A DNA stretch of 64,000 nt from Pleurotus ostreatus/Saccharomyces cerevisiae fusant (taxonomy: Eukaryota > Opisthokonta), in NCBI GenBank assembly GCA_024196135.1, contig JAMQCK010000002.1, positions 310,001-374,000 on the forward strand, written 5' to 3'. Made by a program: the position numbers and the translations under genes. Under the pieces are notes generated by a model. The model was not told where the DNA came from, did not search any database, and saw only the letters and a program-made list of their open reading frames with translations. Position 1 is the first letter of the stretch; each line of letters starts with the position of its first letter. Shown here piece by piece: positions 46,801-60,037 of the stretch.

Positions 46801-48071
46801 CCAGGCAGAGCATGTACTCGCCGCCAGCGCGCCCGGCCTTTTTCCGCCCGCCGCGGGACAGCGGTTTCTTCAGTCCTGTACAGGATGGGGGCAAGTCGAG
46901 CAAGTCGGGCAGCCCGACGGAGTCTTCGCCGAAGTCGGAGAACGGCATCTTTAGCAAGGCGCTGAATGTGCAGGAGGCGTTGGCGAACCTCACGCGGGTG
47001 ACACCTGTACCGACGCCTCAGCCATCGCCTACTCCGAAGAGTGCACCGAGGCCGTTGTTGTTGGGCTCGTCGACGATCACGTCGAGGCCGATCAGCAGGC
47101 ACATCTCGCGGAATAGCGGGCAGTACGATGACCTGGGGCGGAGACCTGCAGGTCGTCCGACTCACAAGCACTCGCAGTCATCGCTCTCGACAGTGCCGGA
47201 CTTCAACCGCTCGGAGCCAGAGTCCGACGGCGCTGCTTCGCGCATCGTCCCCATTCGGCGCTCGGTGTCGCCCATGGCGCCTGAGTTCCGTAGGCACTCG
47301 CGGACGCCGTCTCGTTTGTCCGATGCGCACTCGCCATCGCCGCGGTCGTCAACCGGTGGTCTTCTCAGCCCGCCGATGTCTACGACGACCCTCGACTCGC
47401 GAGGATGGGGTCGCGTAGACACCAACGACTCGCCTCCAATGACCTCTCCTAAAACACCCGACAACCTCCCCTCCGACACCGAAGTACGCGTCGATGGCTC
47501 CGAGCAGCAGCGCGGCTCCATCGTGATACCCAGCGTCACCTCGCCTCTGGACGCTCCCGCACACGCGAAGAAGCTGACGCGCAAGAAGACGCCGCCGCCG
47601 GTGTACGACGGCAACACGTCCGATTCATCCGCGTCCATGGCAAGCGTTGGCGGTGCCTCTATTCCCGGAAGGCAGCAGCGCGTCCGCACCCGTCGCGGCC
47701 AGCGCCCCGCCAACCTCCGCCTGCACGAGCGCTCGGACTCCCGACGCACGCCAAGCCCGAAAGGTCTCGTCGTCGAGTGGCCCGGCGAGGACGAGCTGGC
47801 GGCCACGCCGAGGGCTACCCAATTCGAGGGTGATGGACGTCTCGCGCACGACCGTACACCGTCGATGCGCAGCCGGACGTCGTCCACGTCCGCTTCCGAC
47901 AGCTACGAGGGCGCGACGCGGACGCGTAAGGTGTCGACCAGCTCGCGCTCGAGCCGGCGGCGCGTGCGCGAGAGCGCCGCGGAGGAGGGCGACGACGAGG
48001 GGTACGACGACTTCTTGAGCTCGTATGAGAGCGAGGATACAGGTGCTGTCGACGCTGAGTCTCTACGCTAA
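43802..48071 (+). CDS. IST1-domain / TBC-domain fusion protein
   Basis: The N-terminal IST1 (Regulator of Vps4) domain begins MSARWDPAAVKAQLRLTSQR, then ARAKAQKLIHEDVSGDILEM, VIEAASSIIYAAPSTESK, DLHTVRSMLIEHLGPDFA. Such domains bind ESCRT-III/Vps4. After TYGVDWLPPPQRQHI the spliced frame runs straight into LNPLSEILNPEATPVVDLPR and a TBC1D13-like RabGAP domain: RLRELCALGLPDEPSWVRPR, IWKLFFGILPVLKSSW, EADTFWLFEAMVADFSELED, YRWLAPLLTQTLPLSSVFLI, WDVLFS. A long Ser/Pro-rich tail (about 650 residues) carries two TSRLATTMWRGFTNQ / ARLATTVWRGITNQ copies. Around ten introns. One intron at 44336-44381 seems to use GC-AG. Confidence 0.85.
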
Positions 48072-48197
48072 GCTCACCAGGTCAGCTTCGTTCGCTCCGT
48101 AGGCTAGATATTTTCGCTTCCAGCTTTTCGCTATGTTATGCTCTCTGGATCTAATGCTGTTTATGATGTATTGCAGTAATCAGGTATATCACGAATA

Positions 48198-48952
48198 TCA
48201 CGTTCCCAACGTCCGTTCCGTCGCATCCCAGTCTCGTATGGTATCATGGACGCCTCTGTAGATCTCCAGCACTACGGGGAAATAGGGTAGAATATTCTAC
48301 ATCGTCATCATGGTCAGTTTCAATTATTATTTGCACGCGTGCAAGCAGCAATGCTTACCTCGAAAGCGACATGCAGTGTCGGTTTGCCTTGATCTGAGGT
48401 TGAGAGAAGTGCGAGGTAGTAGCGTACGTTCCATCTCCACAGAGCCTCGTTGATTATGACGGTGTCCAAGGCGGATGCAGGGACGAAGCGGCGTGACCTC
48501 TGCAAAACCATTGAAGGAAACCCGCGACAGGTTTCCAGCTGTATACCATGGGGCGCTATCACTATGAGTGATTCTGCATAACGTTCGGCATGGTAAAGGA
48601 TGAAAGTATGAATCATACTGACCTGATAGAACTTGTGTTGCTTTTGTCCATAAAAGTGCGCCAACGCAAACGACCATCATGACGGCTCGGATGCGGGCAT
48701 GGCGAACCTATGACCATATTGAGGACAGAAAAGATTGTCATCGGAATTGGCTCTTACCGCTTGCAGTAAAAAAGACAATGCTGCTGTAAGGAACATGTCC
48801 TTCCAAGTACAACCCGAAAAGCCGTAAACCACGCGACCACTTCCATCTCGTGCGAGACGCCAGTTCTCGACACGATATTCAGTGTACCCGTGCGCTTTAA
48901 TGACGATGAGTTCCGGGTTTGTCAAGGGAAGGGGACATGAGACGCGATACAT
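48198..48952 (-). CDS. GPI15: GPI-GlcNAc transferase subunit Gpi15 (PIG-H)
   Basis: Subunit of the ER complex that starts GPI-anchor synthesis by adding GlcNAc to phosphatidylinositol. Four exons join in frame: MYRVSCPLPLTNPELIVIKA to SFLLQA, then VRHARIRAVMMVVCVGALLW with TKATQVLS, then ESLIVIAPHGIQLETCRGFP, SRRFVPASALDTVIINEALW, RWNVRYYLALLSTSDQGKPT, LHVAFE and finally NILPYFPVVLEIYRGVHDTI, RDWDATERTLGT. The PIG-H block (SL.VI...G.QLET, RRF.P....D.VINE....W.VRYYLA, LP....V..G) is clear. Hydrophobic stretches near residues 52-66 and 75-90 fit the hairpin membrane anchor. Product about 190-200 residues. Head-to-head with ALG3. Confidence 0.9.
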
Positions 48953-49070
48953 CCAGCGTCCGTCGCGAACATGGAAGAGTCCGAACAGCGGTCAAAGCGT
49001 AAAATACGAACCCGCTTTAGGAAGGTTTTATTCGGGGACACGTGGAAGTGCGTGTCTGCTTCCCACCACC

Positions 49071-50579
49071 ATGTCGACCAGTTTATTCAGTCAGGGCCTT
49101 GTCCTGGTCAAGGGCCTGCTGTTCGACAGACGATACTTTGCTGCTCTTGCTTTCCTTGTGCTTGTCGGCGATGCTGTCCTTACCCAGCTTATAATACGTT
49201 TCATTTCCTGTACGTCCGAACACGAACAATTTATGTGCATCGTTCATATTTATCTTGTAGACACCGAAATTGATTGGGAAACCTACATGAAGCAAGTCAA
49301 GATTTATATTGAGGGTGAACGAGACTACACCAAAATCAGTGGACCGACTGGCCCTCTTGTGTATGCTGGTCACCTAATCCGGTGGCAACCGCTAACCGCC
49401 AAAACAGATACCCCGCTGGGCATGTATACATACATGACTGGCTTTACTCTGTCACAGATGCCGGTCGAAACATGTTCTTCGCTCAGCAGGTCTACGGCTT
49501 GCTATACCTGGTGTCGCAGAGCCTGACCTGCGCCGTATACTACCGCGCCGGAGCACCCAACTGGCTCGTCGTATTGCTTCCGTTGAGCAAGCGTTTGCAT
49601 TCGATATATGTGCTCCGCCTTTTCAATGACTGCTGGGCCGTTGTTGCTGCTCAAGCAGCTATTCTGGCGTACCAAAATAATGCTGACCTTTTGGGCACCA
49701 TACTCCTGAGGTGGGTTTCATACTTCAGCCACGAATGGAATTTAACAAATCTCAGCGCCGGAATATCTGTCAAGATGTCCATCGTGCTTTACGTCCCTGG
49801 CCTTCTTGTGCTGCTGTTCAAGCGACGTGGTTTGCTGTCCACCCTCGGGCACCTAGGTGTGGCAGCCGTCGTACAGATTTCTCTCGGTCTACCGTTCCTC
49901 AAGGTGTACCCAAGAGAGTATCTTGGCTCGGCCTTCGACCTATCCCGCGTCTTCCTCTACAAATGGACGGTCAACTGGCGTTTCGTGACGGAAGAGACTT
50001 TCCTCAGCCCGCTCTTCGCAAAGGCTCTGCTCGTCGGACATGTATCGGCCTTGATCGCTTTCGGCCTCTTTCGCTGGTGTCGCGCGGACGGTGGTGTGCT
50101 TCGCGTCCTCGAGAGAGGCTTCCGACGCCCTAGCCTTCCCGCAGGCATTGCGCCTGTTGATGCAAGACGTATGCTCCTGCTGACACTCTCATCCGACCGC
50201 GTATGCTCACCAGAAATCTAGAAACCGCCCTCCTTCTCTTCACCTCGAACCTCATCGGCATTACCTTCGCGCGCTCGCTTCACTACCAGTTTTACTCTTG
50301 GTATGCCCAGCAAATACCCTTCCTCGCGTGGAGATCGCGACTTCCGCTTCCGCTCAAGTAGGCTGCCGCTTTCGAGAGGCGTAGTACGCACCTAACCCAC
50401 ATTCGTCCAGACTCACCATCCCCCTCGCCATCGAATATGCGTGGAACGTATTCCCATCCACGGTCGCATCGTCGGCAATTCTGCTCAGCGCGCACCTGTG
50501 CTTGCTGCTTGGCATTTGGTCTTACGGAGACGACAGTCGTACGCGGCCTGCTCGGAAGGAGGTCACACATACACAATGA
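49071..50579 (+). CDS. ALG3: Dolichyl-P-Man:Man5GlcNAc2-PP-dolichol alpha-1,3-mannosyltransferase Alg3
   Basis: ER-lumenal step that adds the first dolichol-P-mannose-dependent mannose to the N-glycan precursor. It starts [20 protein letters not shown]. The first membrane span is [20 protein letters not shown]. The hallmark lumenal loop is [46 protein letters not shown] (spliced from two exons). Later blocks are [95 protein letters not shown] and IPFLAWRS. It ends RKEVTHTQ. About 410-430 residues with five or six introns. All family blocks are intact. Confidence 0.95.
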
Positions 50580-50704
50580 TTGGTACTATTGTACAAGATG
50601 TTGGGATGGAGAAGGCGTGTTCTCCGTCCCCCCGCCACTAATATACATACCGGAAGCTACAGCAAAAATCAGCATCTTCCCACACAAACAATAAACACAA
50701 ACAC

Positions 50705-53056
50705 TCACTTCAAATTCTCAAAGTCGGTCAAATCGGCGAACGCAGTCGCATTGATGTCCACATTCGCCCCGCGCGCACCGTCGACCTCTTCCGTCATCTC
50801 TACAACGGCCTTCGACTCCGCGAGCGTCTTCGTCATCTTCGACTCCGCGAGCGTCTTCGTCATCTTCGACTCCGCGAGCGTCTTCGTCATCTTCGACTCC
50901 GCAATCGTCTTCGCGACCTTCAACTCCGTGTTCTCGGCTACTTCCTCCGCAGTCGTCTTCGCCTGCAACCTGTCGCGCCGCCGGTTCTCGGCCATGAAGT
51001 AGAGGCGGAAGACGATGAAGATGAGGACTTCGAGGCAGTTGCAGACGAGCATGGAGCCGATGCCGAGGCGGTACTCGGGTGCGTCTTGCGAGCGGTAGAA
51101 GAAGGGGCCTGCGAGAGTAGTCAGTCAGTCGAGCACAACACACAAGGCTATCAAAGGTAAAGATGAAGGGGAGACGGCAGAACACGCACCCCCAATATTC
51201 CCCACACAGGCCCCCAACCAGATCATGGCGCTCGCGATCTGTTTCTTCGTCTGGCCCGCGACATTGCTTGTGATTAGGCTGACGCCGAGCACGAAGGACG
51301 CCTGGTACGAGCCGGTGAGGTAGTAGCAAATGAGTCGGGCGACGTTTGCGTTCTGGGGCGCGAGGAGGAAGCCGAGCGTTCCGCCGATTGTGGGTATCAT
51401 GAAGAGCATACAAACGAGCGTGCGGCTGTTCTTGGGGAGTCTGTCGTTGAGGTAGGCGCTGGGGAAGAGGGTCAGATGTGGCATGCGAAGACGGGCAACG
51501 AAGGTACCCAAGACCGATGTAAATGCAGACGAGCGCGCCTTGCGGGATACCTAGCAGCGACGTCTCAAGGACGTCGAACCCAAGGCCATTCAAAATGAGT
51601 GTGCTAAACTGCAGGCAAAGCGTTCAATCAGGTACCCAGAAGACGCGCGCCGAACGAAGCCTCACGTTGCTAATGCCCCCATTCGGAATGTTCCCCACGA
51701 CGCCGAGGAAGAAGAAGAGGTACGTCTTCGGATCCTTGAGGAACGCCTCCTTCGCCTGGTACCACTTGAATTGCTTGTTATCGATGCCCGTCTGGTTCTT
51801 GCGCAATCGCGCGACCGCCATTAAACGCTCCTCCCTGGTGAGCCACTGCGAGGTGACGGGCGAATCGGGGAGGACGAAGTAGATGACGATGCCCCAGGCG
51901 CAGCAGAGCGCGCCGACGATGAGGAACTCGTATCTGAGGGACAGACGCATGTGAGCAAAGCTTCGAACGCTAGAGGAAGTATTTACACGTACCTCCAGCT
52001 AGCCAGTTGGCCCTTAATGTGCCCGATGCCGTACCCCAGCATCCCACCCCCCGCGACTCCAAGGCCATTCGCAGCATACCAGGTCGATATACGCGAAGGC
52101 TGCTCCGCACGCGTGTAGCTCGATACCGTGATCAGCATGAACGCTGGATCTGCGATAGCCTCCGCCGCTCCAGATAGGATGCGAAGGGCTGCCAGGCCTG
52201 CGAAGTTCGTGACCCCGGCTTGCGCCCTGCCCAATGTTAGCTACCTCGGAGGATTGAGAAGGCGGTATACGCGTACATAAGGAGAGCACCCCAAAAGAAG
52301 ATGTTGATAGCCAAGTACTTTGCGGGCGGCGATTTGAGCATGAGCATGTTCGTTGGGAGGGCCCAGATGAGCCAACCGAAGTAGAAGATGGAGGAGAGCC
52401 AGCTTGGGAGGCGAGGTCAGCTCTGGCGCGCTGGACATGGGGTAAACATACCTGTATTCCGTCCCTTCGAGGTGGAGGTCGTCCTTGATGCCGAAGATGG
52501 CTGCGTATGCTGCGTCAAAGCATTCAGTCTCCTGGAATTTTGTTGGAGAACTAAGCACGCACACAACGTCGTCTTGTCAATGTACTGTGCAGGCTTGTCA
52601 GCTTCGACGTCCATTGTGAACGTATGGGAACCTTACGTAGAAGGCATAGCAAACGGCTAGACTACTGGGACGTCAGCGAGAGGAGAGCCAAGAGCTCATG
52701 GGCACGCACACAGGCAGGATGGTGTAGTCAATTTTCCTCCTCAGCTTCTTCTCCTGCTCCTCGCTGATCGCGTCGTCGGTGCCATACTTCTCCAACGCCT
52801 CCGCGTAGAAGTCATCAAGAGGCTCCCTGTTCCACAAGCGCGCCCTTGACCACGGCTTGCCAATGAGAACGTCGTCGGAAAGGGTCTGTCGAATCTTGAG
52901 AGGGTCCATCGTGGGGGGTGTGCGGACGTCGACGCGACCTGACAAAAGCACTCCCTCGCGATTCGCGGGGTACATATAGACGCGCCCAAGGTTAGCGCGT
53001 CCCGGACCGGGACGCACCTTCGGCTCCCGCGGGTGGCGCTGGGTGATAAAGTATTC
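50705..53056 (-). CDS. Major facilitator transporter, allantoate permease (Dal5/Tna1) family
   Basis: Anion:cation symporter-type MFS protein for small organic anions. The coding frame can be followed from EYFITQRHPREPKVRPG through MDPLKIRQTLSDDVLIGKPW and RRKIDYTILPVC into the first span. Later parts include ISTWYAANGLGVAGGGMLGY, LFFFLGVVGNIPNGGISN, GLGFDVLETSLLGIPQGALV, YLTGSYQASFVLGVSLITSN, VAGQTKKQIASAMIWLGACV, GNIGG and YRLGIGSMLVCNCLEVLIFI. The cytosolic tail has four MTKTLAESK-like 9-residue repeats encoded by a 27-bp minisatellite. The first coding exon is unresolved: an ATG near 53184 could join at about 53063, but the donor is weak. The substrate is unknown. Confidence 0.85.
50811..50918. 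repeat. 27-bp coding minisatellite in the transporter gene
   Basis: Three perfect tandem copies of a 27-bp unit lie at 50811-50837, 50838-50864 and 50865-50891. A fourth degenerate copy lies at 50892-50918. The unit is nine codons, so copy-number change keeps the frame. Confidence 0.95.
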
Positions 53057-53504
53057 TGCACTGTTGAAGGGTCAGCTGGACAAGGTGATGCTGTCATGAG
53101 TTCTGTATTGGCGCGAAGCGGGATGTGAGCGCTCTCGCGTGATGAGCGGCCCTGCAGGATTGCTCAGAAATACAAGGGGGATATTTGATTCATGGGCCTG
53201 TGGCGAGGGGGATGTCTAGGACGGGCGTGTCCCGGGGTCGTTGAACAGCGAACAGGCCGTATCTATGTCCTTCGAATCCGAATGGTCAGCCCTCTTGTTG
53301 TTCTCTAATTGGCGCATATCACAGGAATACAGTGAAATTACTTCAGTGGTAATTGTTGAGTAGTTGTACAACAAAACCCGCTTGCCGTTCCAGCAGTGGC
53401 ACGCAAGTTCAACTGTGACATGAGCGTTGCGGAGGAAAGCCGCCGGCAGCTGCCGCCCGAATTCATTGCTCGCGTGCCACGGCATTTGCCGACCCTGATT
53501 CATC
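53057..53504. other. Shared upstream region of the transporter and ASCC2 genes
   Basis: 448 bp between divergent genes. It probably contains the unresolved first exon of the transporter (perhaps near 53165-53184) and both promoters. Nothing else is supported. Confidence 0.4.
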
Positions 53505-55792
53505 ATGACCACCACCACCTCGTCGAGCTTGCCAGCCTGGCCATCCGAAAATGCTAGGAAATCGCTGACTCCTTCTCAGCATGCGACCCTATATCAAAAC
53601 GTATCTGCTGCACTGAGCTACATACTGGCGCTGCCCCACGACAAACGAGACGACGACTCGGTCAATCGGTTCATCTCTTCCTATGCGAAGGATGCCGCAC
53701 TGCAGGTCCTCGAAGGCCTTGTATGGAACAAGGATACTTCGCAGGACAATGTACAGAAGGCTGTGCGCAGAAAGGTACTTGCTCTTGCGGAGAGCTACAG
53801 CGCTACGCACGGCATCGATGCACAGACTCTGCTGGATCTCGCAGTGGCATACGGGACGAATCCCTCGAAGATTTCCTCCGTCATCGCAGCCTCTATTTAC
53901 TCGGATGCCTCATTACTATCATCTTTCCGATCCGAGGTTGCTCCCGCCATCGTTTCTCTCCTTACCCCGGCGTCCGGGCTTTACGGATTGAGAAAGATGA
54001 CGCACTGTCTGCTTTGCCTTTTGCGCGCGTCTCCGCCAGAGGTCCAGCGCTGCTTCTCGCAGTCAAAAGATCTGATTGTGGCCGTCGCGAAGGTCTACAA
54101 CCAGGTCCTTCCTTCCCTCGCGCAGAATTACGGCGGTCTGTCTACCATACAAAATGCCGCGGACCGCGAGGTGGATGAATGGGAGCGAATATGGCTGGAG
54201 ACGAAGGTTGCGCTGGTGGATGTCTTCCACATTCTTGTGTCACGGATCCTGGAGGATTTGTCGACGGCGAAGGGACAGGCTTTGGGTTTCGAGGCTGACC
54301 GCGCCTTCGATATCGTCTTCAGCATCGTCGAGGTCCCGCTCGCATCCGTGCAGACATCCTCACTGCCTGCGACACCATTCCTCAATCGGTCGCTGTTGGC
54401 GGACTATCAGCAGACCTACGACCTCAAAAAGGCGCTGGCAAAGTCCATGCAGCACGCCGCGGAACGGGACGCAAGGCTAGATGTACTGGAGTCGAGCCTG
54501 CAGTCGCTCGACGACGAAGGCAAGAAGGATCCTGGCGTACTGAAGATCCTCCTGCGATCTTCCGGGATACCCCTCGGGATCGACAACCTCGGCAAGGGCT
54601 CGCGCGACAAGGGCAAAGGGCGCGCGCAGGAGGCGCCGCCTACTGTCGCACAACCTGTCGATCCCGACCTCGACGTGAAGGTCGCGCAGGTGCTGGATAT
54701 CTTCCCAGATTATGCGCCAGAATACGTTCGCGCGCTCCTCACGCACGAGTCCTACCCCTACAAGGGAGACCCGGAAAAGCTTATTATGGCGCTTCTCGAC
54801 GGGACGGCGCCCTCGGAGGATCAGCTGGAGGCCACTGCCGCGTCCCAGCCGGCATCTCGCCCTCAGGAGGTCCAGACCATCGTCCAAGAGCGCCGGAATG
54901 CGTTTGACGACGAGGTCATGAACACGGCTCAGTTGCGTGTTGGCAAGAAGAAGTACGTGTATCTCACGTTGCTAATCCGCCAGCCCGCTGACAAAGTCAT
55001 CAGCGATGATGTCCTCAGAGACCGCGACTTCATCAGTCAGATGAAGGCGGACATCCTTCGTCGTGCCGAGGCCATGGACTTAGAGGATGAAGAAGACGAG
55101 GACGTCGAGAAGGCGGCGGAGGCCTTCGAGGACGACCTCGAGGGTCTGAACCAAGTCAAGGTCGCTGGAGATGGCGAGGAGACGGATGAGGAAGAAGAGG
55201 TAGCGGCGCCGACGCCGGACACGATACTGGAGCTCGCGTACATCAAGAACCCGAAGCTGTTCGAGCGTGATGGGCAGACGCGTCGTAGCAAGGAAAGGGC
55301 GGAGCTGAAGTCAAAAACAGGTAAGCAATTGTTTAGTGAAGTATAACGTCCATCCAATTTGGCATTCAGGCTTGGACGACGAGCAAATCGAGGGTTGGAG
55401 GATCATGCTCGAGCGCAACGTGCGTTTTCTCTATCGACTAGTGGTCCACATAACCTGACCTTTGTTTGCAGCCCAAGAAAGACAAGATCCTCGCCAAGCA
55501 CGAGCTTACGCCCAACCAGAACCGTCTGCCCCCTCCCGCGGAAGCGTCCGGCTCAGGTCAGAGCGACTCGCAAAGAGGCAGAGGGCGGGGAGGCGGCGGT
55601 GGGGGAGGAGGAGGCAGAGGAGGTCGCGGCAGAGGTCGCGGCCGTGGCGGAGGTGGGGGAGGAGGAGGCGGGTCGACGAGCAGCGATCCAAATACTGCTC
55701 GCGATCGTGCATGGAAGAACAAGAATAAGTCGAGCCGGGCAACTCGGGGACACGATAAGAAGATGGCACGGATGGCTGGACCTCCCCAATGA
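53505..55792 (+). CDS. ASCC2: ASCC2/Cue3-like CUE-domain protein (ribosome quality-control trigger complex)
   Basis: Ubiquitin-binding subunit that works with the Slh1/ASCC3 helicase to split stalled ribosomes. The first exon is one long frame of about 605 residues. The N-terminal helical ASCC2 domain includes LPHDKRDDDSVNRFISSYAK, RRKVLALAESYSATHGI and MTHCLLCLLRASPPEVQRCF. The CUE domain is at about residues 388-435: KVAQVLDIFPDYAPEYVRAL, LTHESYPYKGDPEKLIMALL. Then QERRNAFDDEVMNTAQLRVG, KKKYVYL and an acidic stretch follow. Two introns lead to LDDEQIEGWRIMLERN and PKKDKILAKHELTPNQNRLP. The C-terminus is an RGG/poly-Gly tail (GRGRGGGGGGGGGRGGRGRG), ending KKMARMAGPPQ. Confidence 0.9.
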
Positions 55793-56037
55793 GTCGACGG
55801 AGCGCAGTCACCTTTACTGCTGCATCTCGCTTGACTCCTGGAGTCTCTGTTACATTGCTAGTAGCACTTTGTATGCGTAGCGTCTGGTCTGCGGCCTGGC
55901 CTTTATGGTCGCACGTGATGTGTTCAACTTCAATTAAGCCGGAGCCGTCGGACCGGTCTTTTTGAAATTGATGCTTGATCGCCCACAAGTCATCTCGGAC
56001 TCTGCAGAATCTCCCATCTCTCCGCGCATTCTCGACG

Positions 56038-57807
<1,770 letters not shown>

Positions 57808-58208
57808 GTGGATTTCTTGATGGAGGTAAAACTGCTGTTGTATCTATACCTGTGCCATATACTGTAGATCTTTCATGCCAGCGAGGTGCCTGTAAGGAGG
57901 AGGCTCGGAGGTCGCCCACGGTTCAGTTGTGGCGAGCTGTGGGAGGGGCGGTGTAAGCGCAGCACATGGCGATGTTCGAAATGGGTGGGCACGTGCTTAC
58001 GTAACGGTAGCAATCCGGTGCCCATTTGACCTCGAGCATTGCACTCGCTCTCATCTGAAGCGCCCAGGTCAGGCTTTACGGGCTCGGTTTCCTGCAAGTC
58101 CTGCTATAATTCAAGAGCCCACGGCGGTTCCCTCGCTCCCAACTCTCTCGGTCCACGTCCCAGCCCACATCCCGCTCCCCGGTAACCGCATCCCCCACCG
58201 AATACACT
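57808..58208. other. Intergenic: ARG4 3' flank and syntaxin promoter
   Basis: 401 bp. No gene is supported. The last 90 bp are a C-rich leader. Confidence 0.5.
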
Positions 58209-59575
58209 ATGGCAAGAGACAGACTCGCAGCTATGCGGGTGCGCGCCTACCCTCTTCCACACCTGTAAAGTCGCTCAACTCCTCCCCAGGCCCAGCAGCA
58301 GGGCGGCGCATACAACACTAGCAAGTACGTGGTCGTACCACATTTTACTGCCCGCGCAGCGACTTATCCCGCGTTTCAGCAACTCGTATCCCACCCAGGC
58401 AGCCGGAGGCTACGGTGGCGGCGCTGGCGGCGGCGGAGGCTACAACCAGGGCGGGGGATACGAGATGGCAGAGGTCAACGCCCCCAGCGCCGGCGGTGGT
58501 GACATGTCCGCGTTCTACACCGAGGTGTGTCGGCATCCGCATCCCCCACGCGCAGGCGCTAATATTGCCCCAGATCTCCTCTATCCAGGACAGCCTGCGC
58601 CAGTTCAACGAGAATGTCGCGCGTATCGGCGAGCTGCACTCGCGGTCACTCAACAACATGGACGACGTCGCGGCGCAGCGCAATGCCTCGCAGCTGGACG
58701 ACATGATTGAGGAGACGAGCGCGCTGAGCGCGACGTTGAAGCGTCGCATTAAGTCCCTCGAGAAACAGGGCGGCGCGGGGCGCGACGGCCAGATTCGCAA
58801 GCAGCAGACCGCCCTTGTGAAGTCCAAGTTCGTCGAGGCCATCCAAAACTACCAGACCGTCGAGCAGCAGTACCGCACAAAGTACAAGCAGCGCATGGAA
58901 CGCCAATTCAAGATTGGTGGGTATCGCCTCTTTCGACGCCGAACGGACACTGACTCCATCCTTAGTCAAGCCTGATGCCTCACCCGAGGAGGTGCGCGCC
59001 GTCGTGAACGACGAGCAGGGCGGCCAGATCTTCAGCCAAGCTGTAAGCATCTGTTTGTCAGCTGTCCTTTCATTATCTGACGCCAGCGCCAGCTCATGAA
59101 CTCGAGCCGGTACGGCGAGTCACGCGCAGCATACCGTGAAGTTCAGGAACGGCATGAAGACATCAAGCGTATCGAACGGACGCTTGCCGAACTGGCACAA
59201 CTGTTCAATGATGTATGCGCGCCTCCTGACATGCTCCGCTCTTTGCTGACATAGTGCAGATGAGCGTCTTGGTTGAGCAACAAGACGAGACTATCAACAC
59301 CATTGAGACGCAGGCTGCCGCCGTGGAGCAGGATACGGAAGCCGGGTTCGTAACATGATCCAGTTCTATGTGCCGTTGCTTACCGTCCTTCTAGTCTTGG
59401 CTACACGGAGAAGGCAGTAAAGTCTGCCCGCGCTGCCCGCAAAAAGCGTTGGATCTGCTTCTTCATCACCCTCATCGTCCTCGCCGTCATTGGTATCGTC
59501 GTTGGTGTCGTTGTCAGCAACAACATCAAGTCGAACAACGGCGGCGGCGGAAGCAGCAACAACAACGGCCAATAA
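58209..59575 (+). CDS. SSO1: Plasma-membrane syntaxin (Sso1/2-like Qa-SNARE)
   Basis: t-SNARE for exocytic vesicle fusion at the plasma membrane. A short first exon (MARDRLAAMR) leads to a Gly/Tyr-rich stretch (GGYGGGAGGGGGYNQGGGYE). The Habc region follows: ISSIQDSLRQFNENVARIGE, NNMDDVAAQRNASQLDDMIE, IRKQQTALVKSKFVEAIQNY and YRTKYKQRMERQFKI. The SNARE motif runs RAAYREVQERHEDIKRIERT, LAELAQLFNDMSVLVEQQDE, TINTIETQAAAVEQDTEAG, with the zero-layer Gln in VEQQDE. The tail anchor WICFFITLIVLAVIGIVVGV precedes a short polar end, NNGGGGSSNNNGQ. About seven introns. Gly-rich and Asn/Gly-rich ends are unusual decorations. Confidence 0.93.
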
Positions 59576-60037
59576 GCGCGGCGCTCCTCCTTCGTATAGA
59601 CATTATCTATCCTCTGGCGACGACCCCCTTCATGACATCCAGCTGCGGCTCCCTCTCCCGCGTGTGCAGGCTGCATATACCTCTCCCTGCCACAGTATTA
59701 CCCCTCACATTCGTTTTTATGTGGTCATCCACCCGCCCTCTCATTCCCCGCTTTGCTGGTAGTACATAGCTCGGACCTGCCCGCGCAAGAGTTGCTCTAC
59801 TAGTGCTTCTACTGGATTGGCTCTCATCTATCTGTCTATATTATTCCAACGTTTCTCTTGGTATCTGTTGGTCGCTAATACTATGAGGGCGTACGTACGT
59901 GCCTCCGTTAGCATGATGATTGCCTGGGTGGAATGTGAAGATATGTTGGGAGGCGCCACTCGCAATCGGCAACGGCCGTCGGTGGTTGCAATGAACCATG
60001 ATGAGTGCAATTATAGGTTGCCTTTCCCCGCATCCCA
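59576..60037. other. Intergenic: syntaxin 3' flank and proton-channel promoter
   Basis: 462 bp. T/C-rich 3' UTR-like sequence with no supported gene. Confidence 0.5.

Noticed and set aside
53041..53097. In-frame ATG at 53097-53095 as transporter start
   Set aside because: That frame gives an Arg/Ser-rich protein and is shifted from the conserved EYFITQRHPREP frame, so it was not used.
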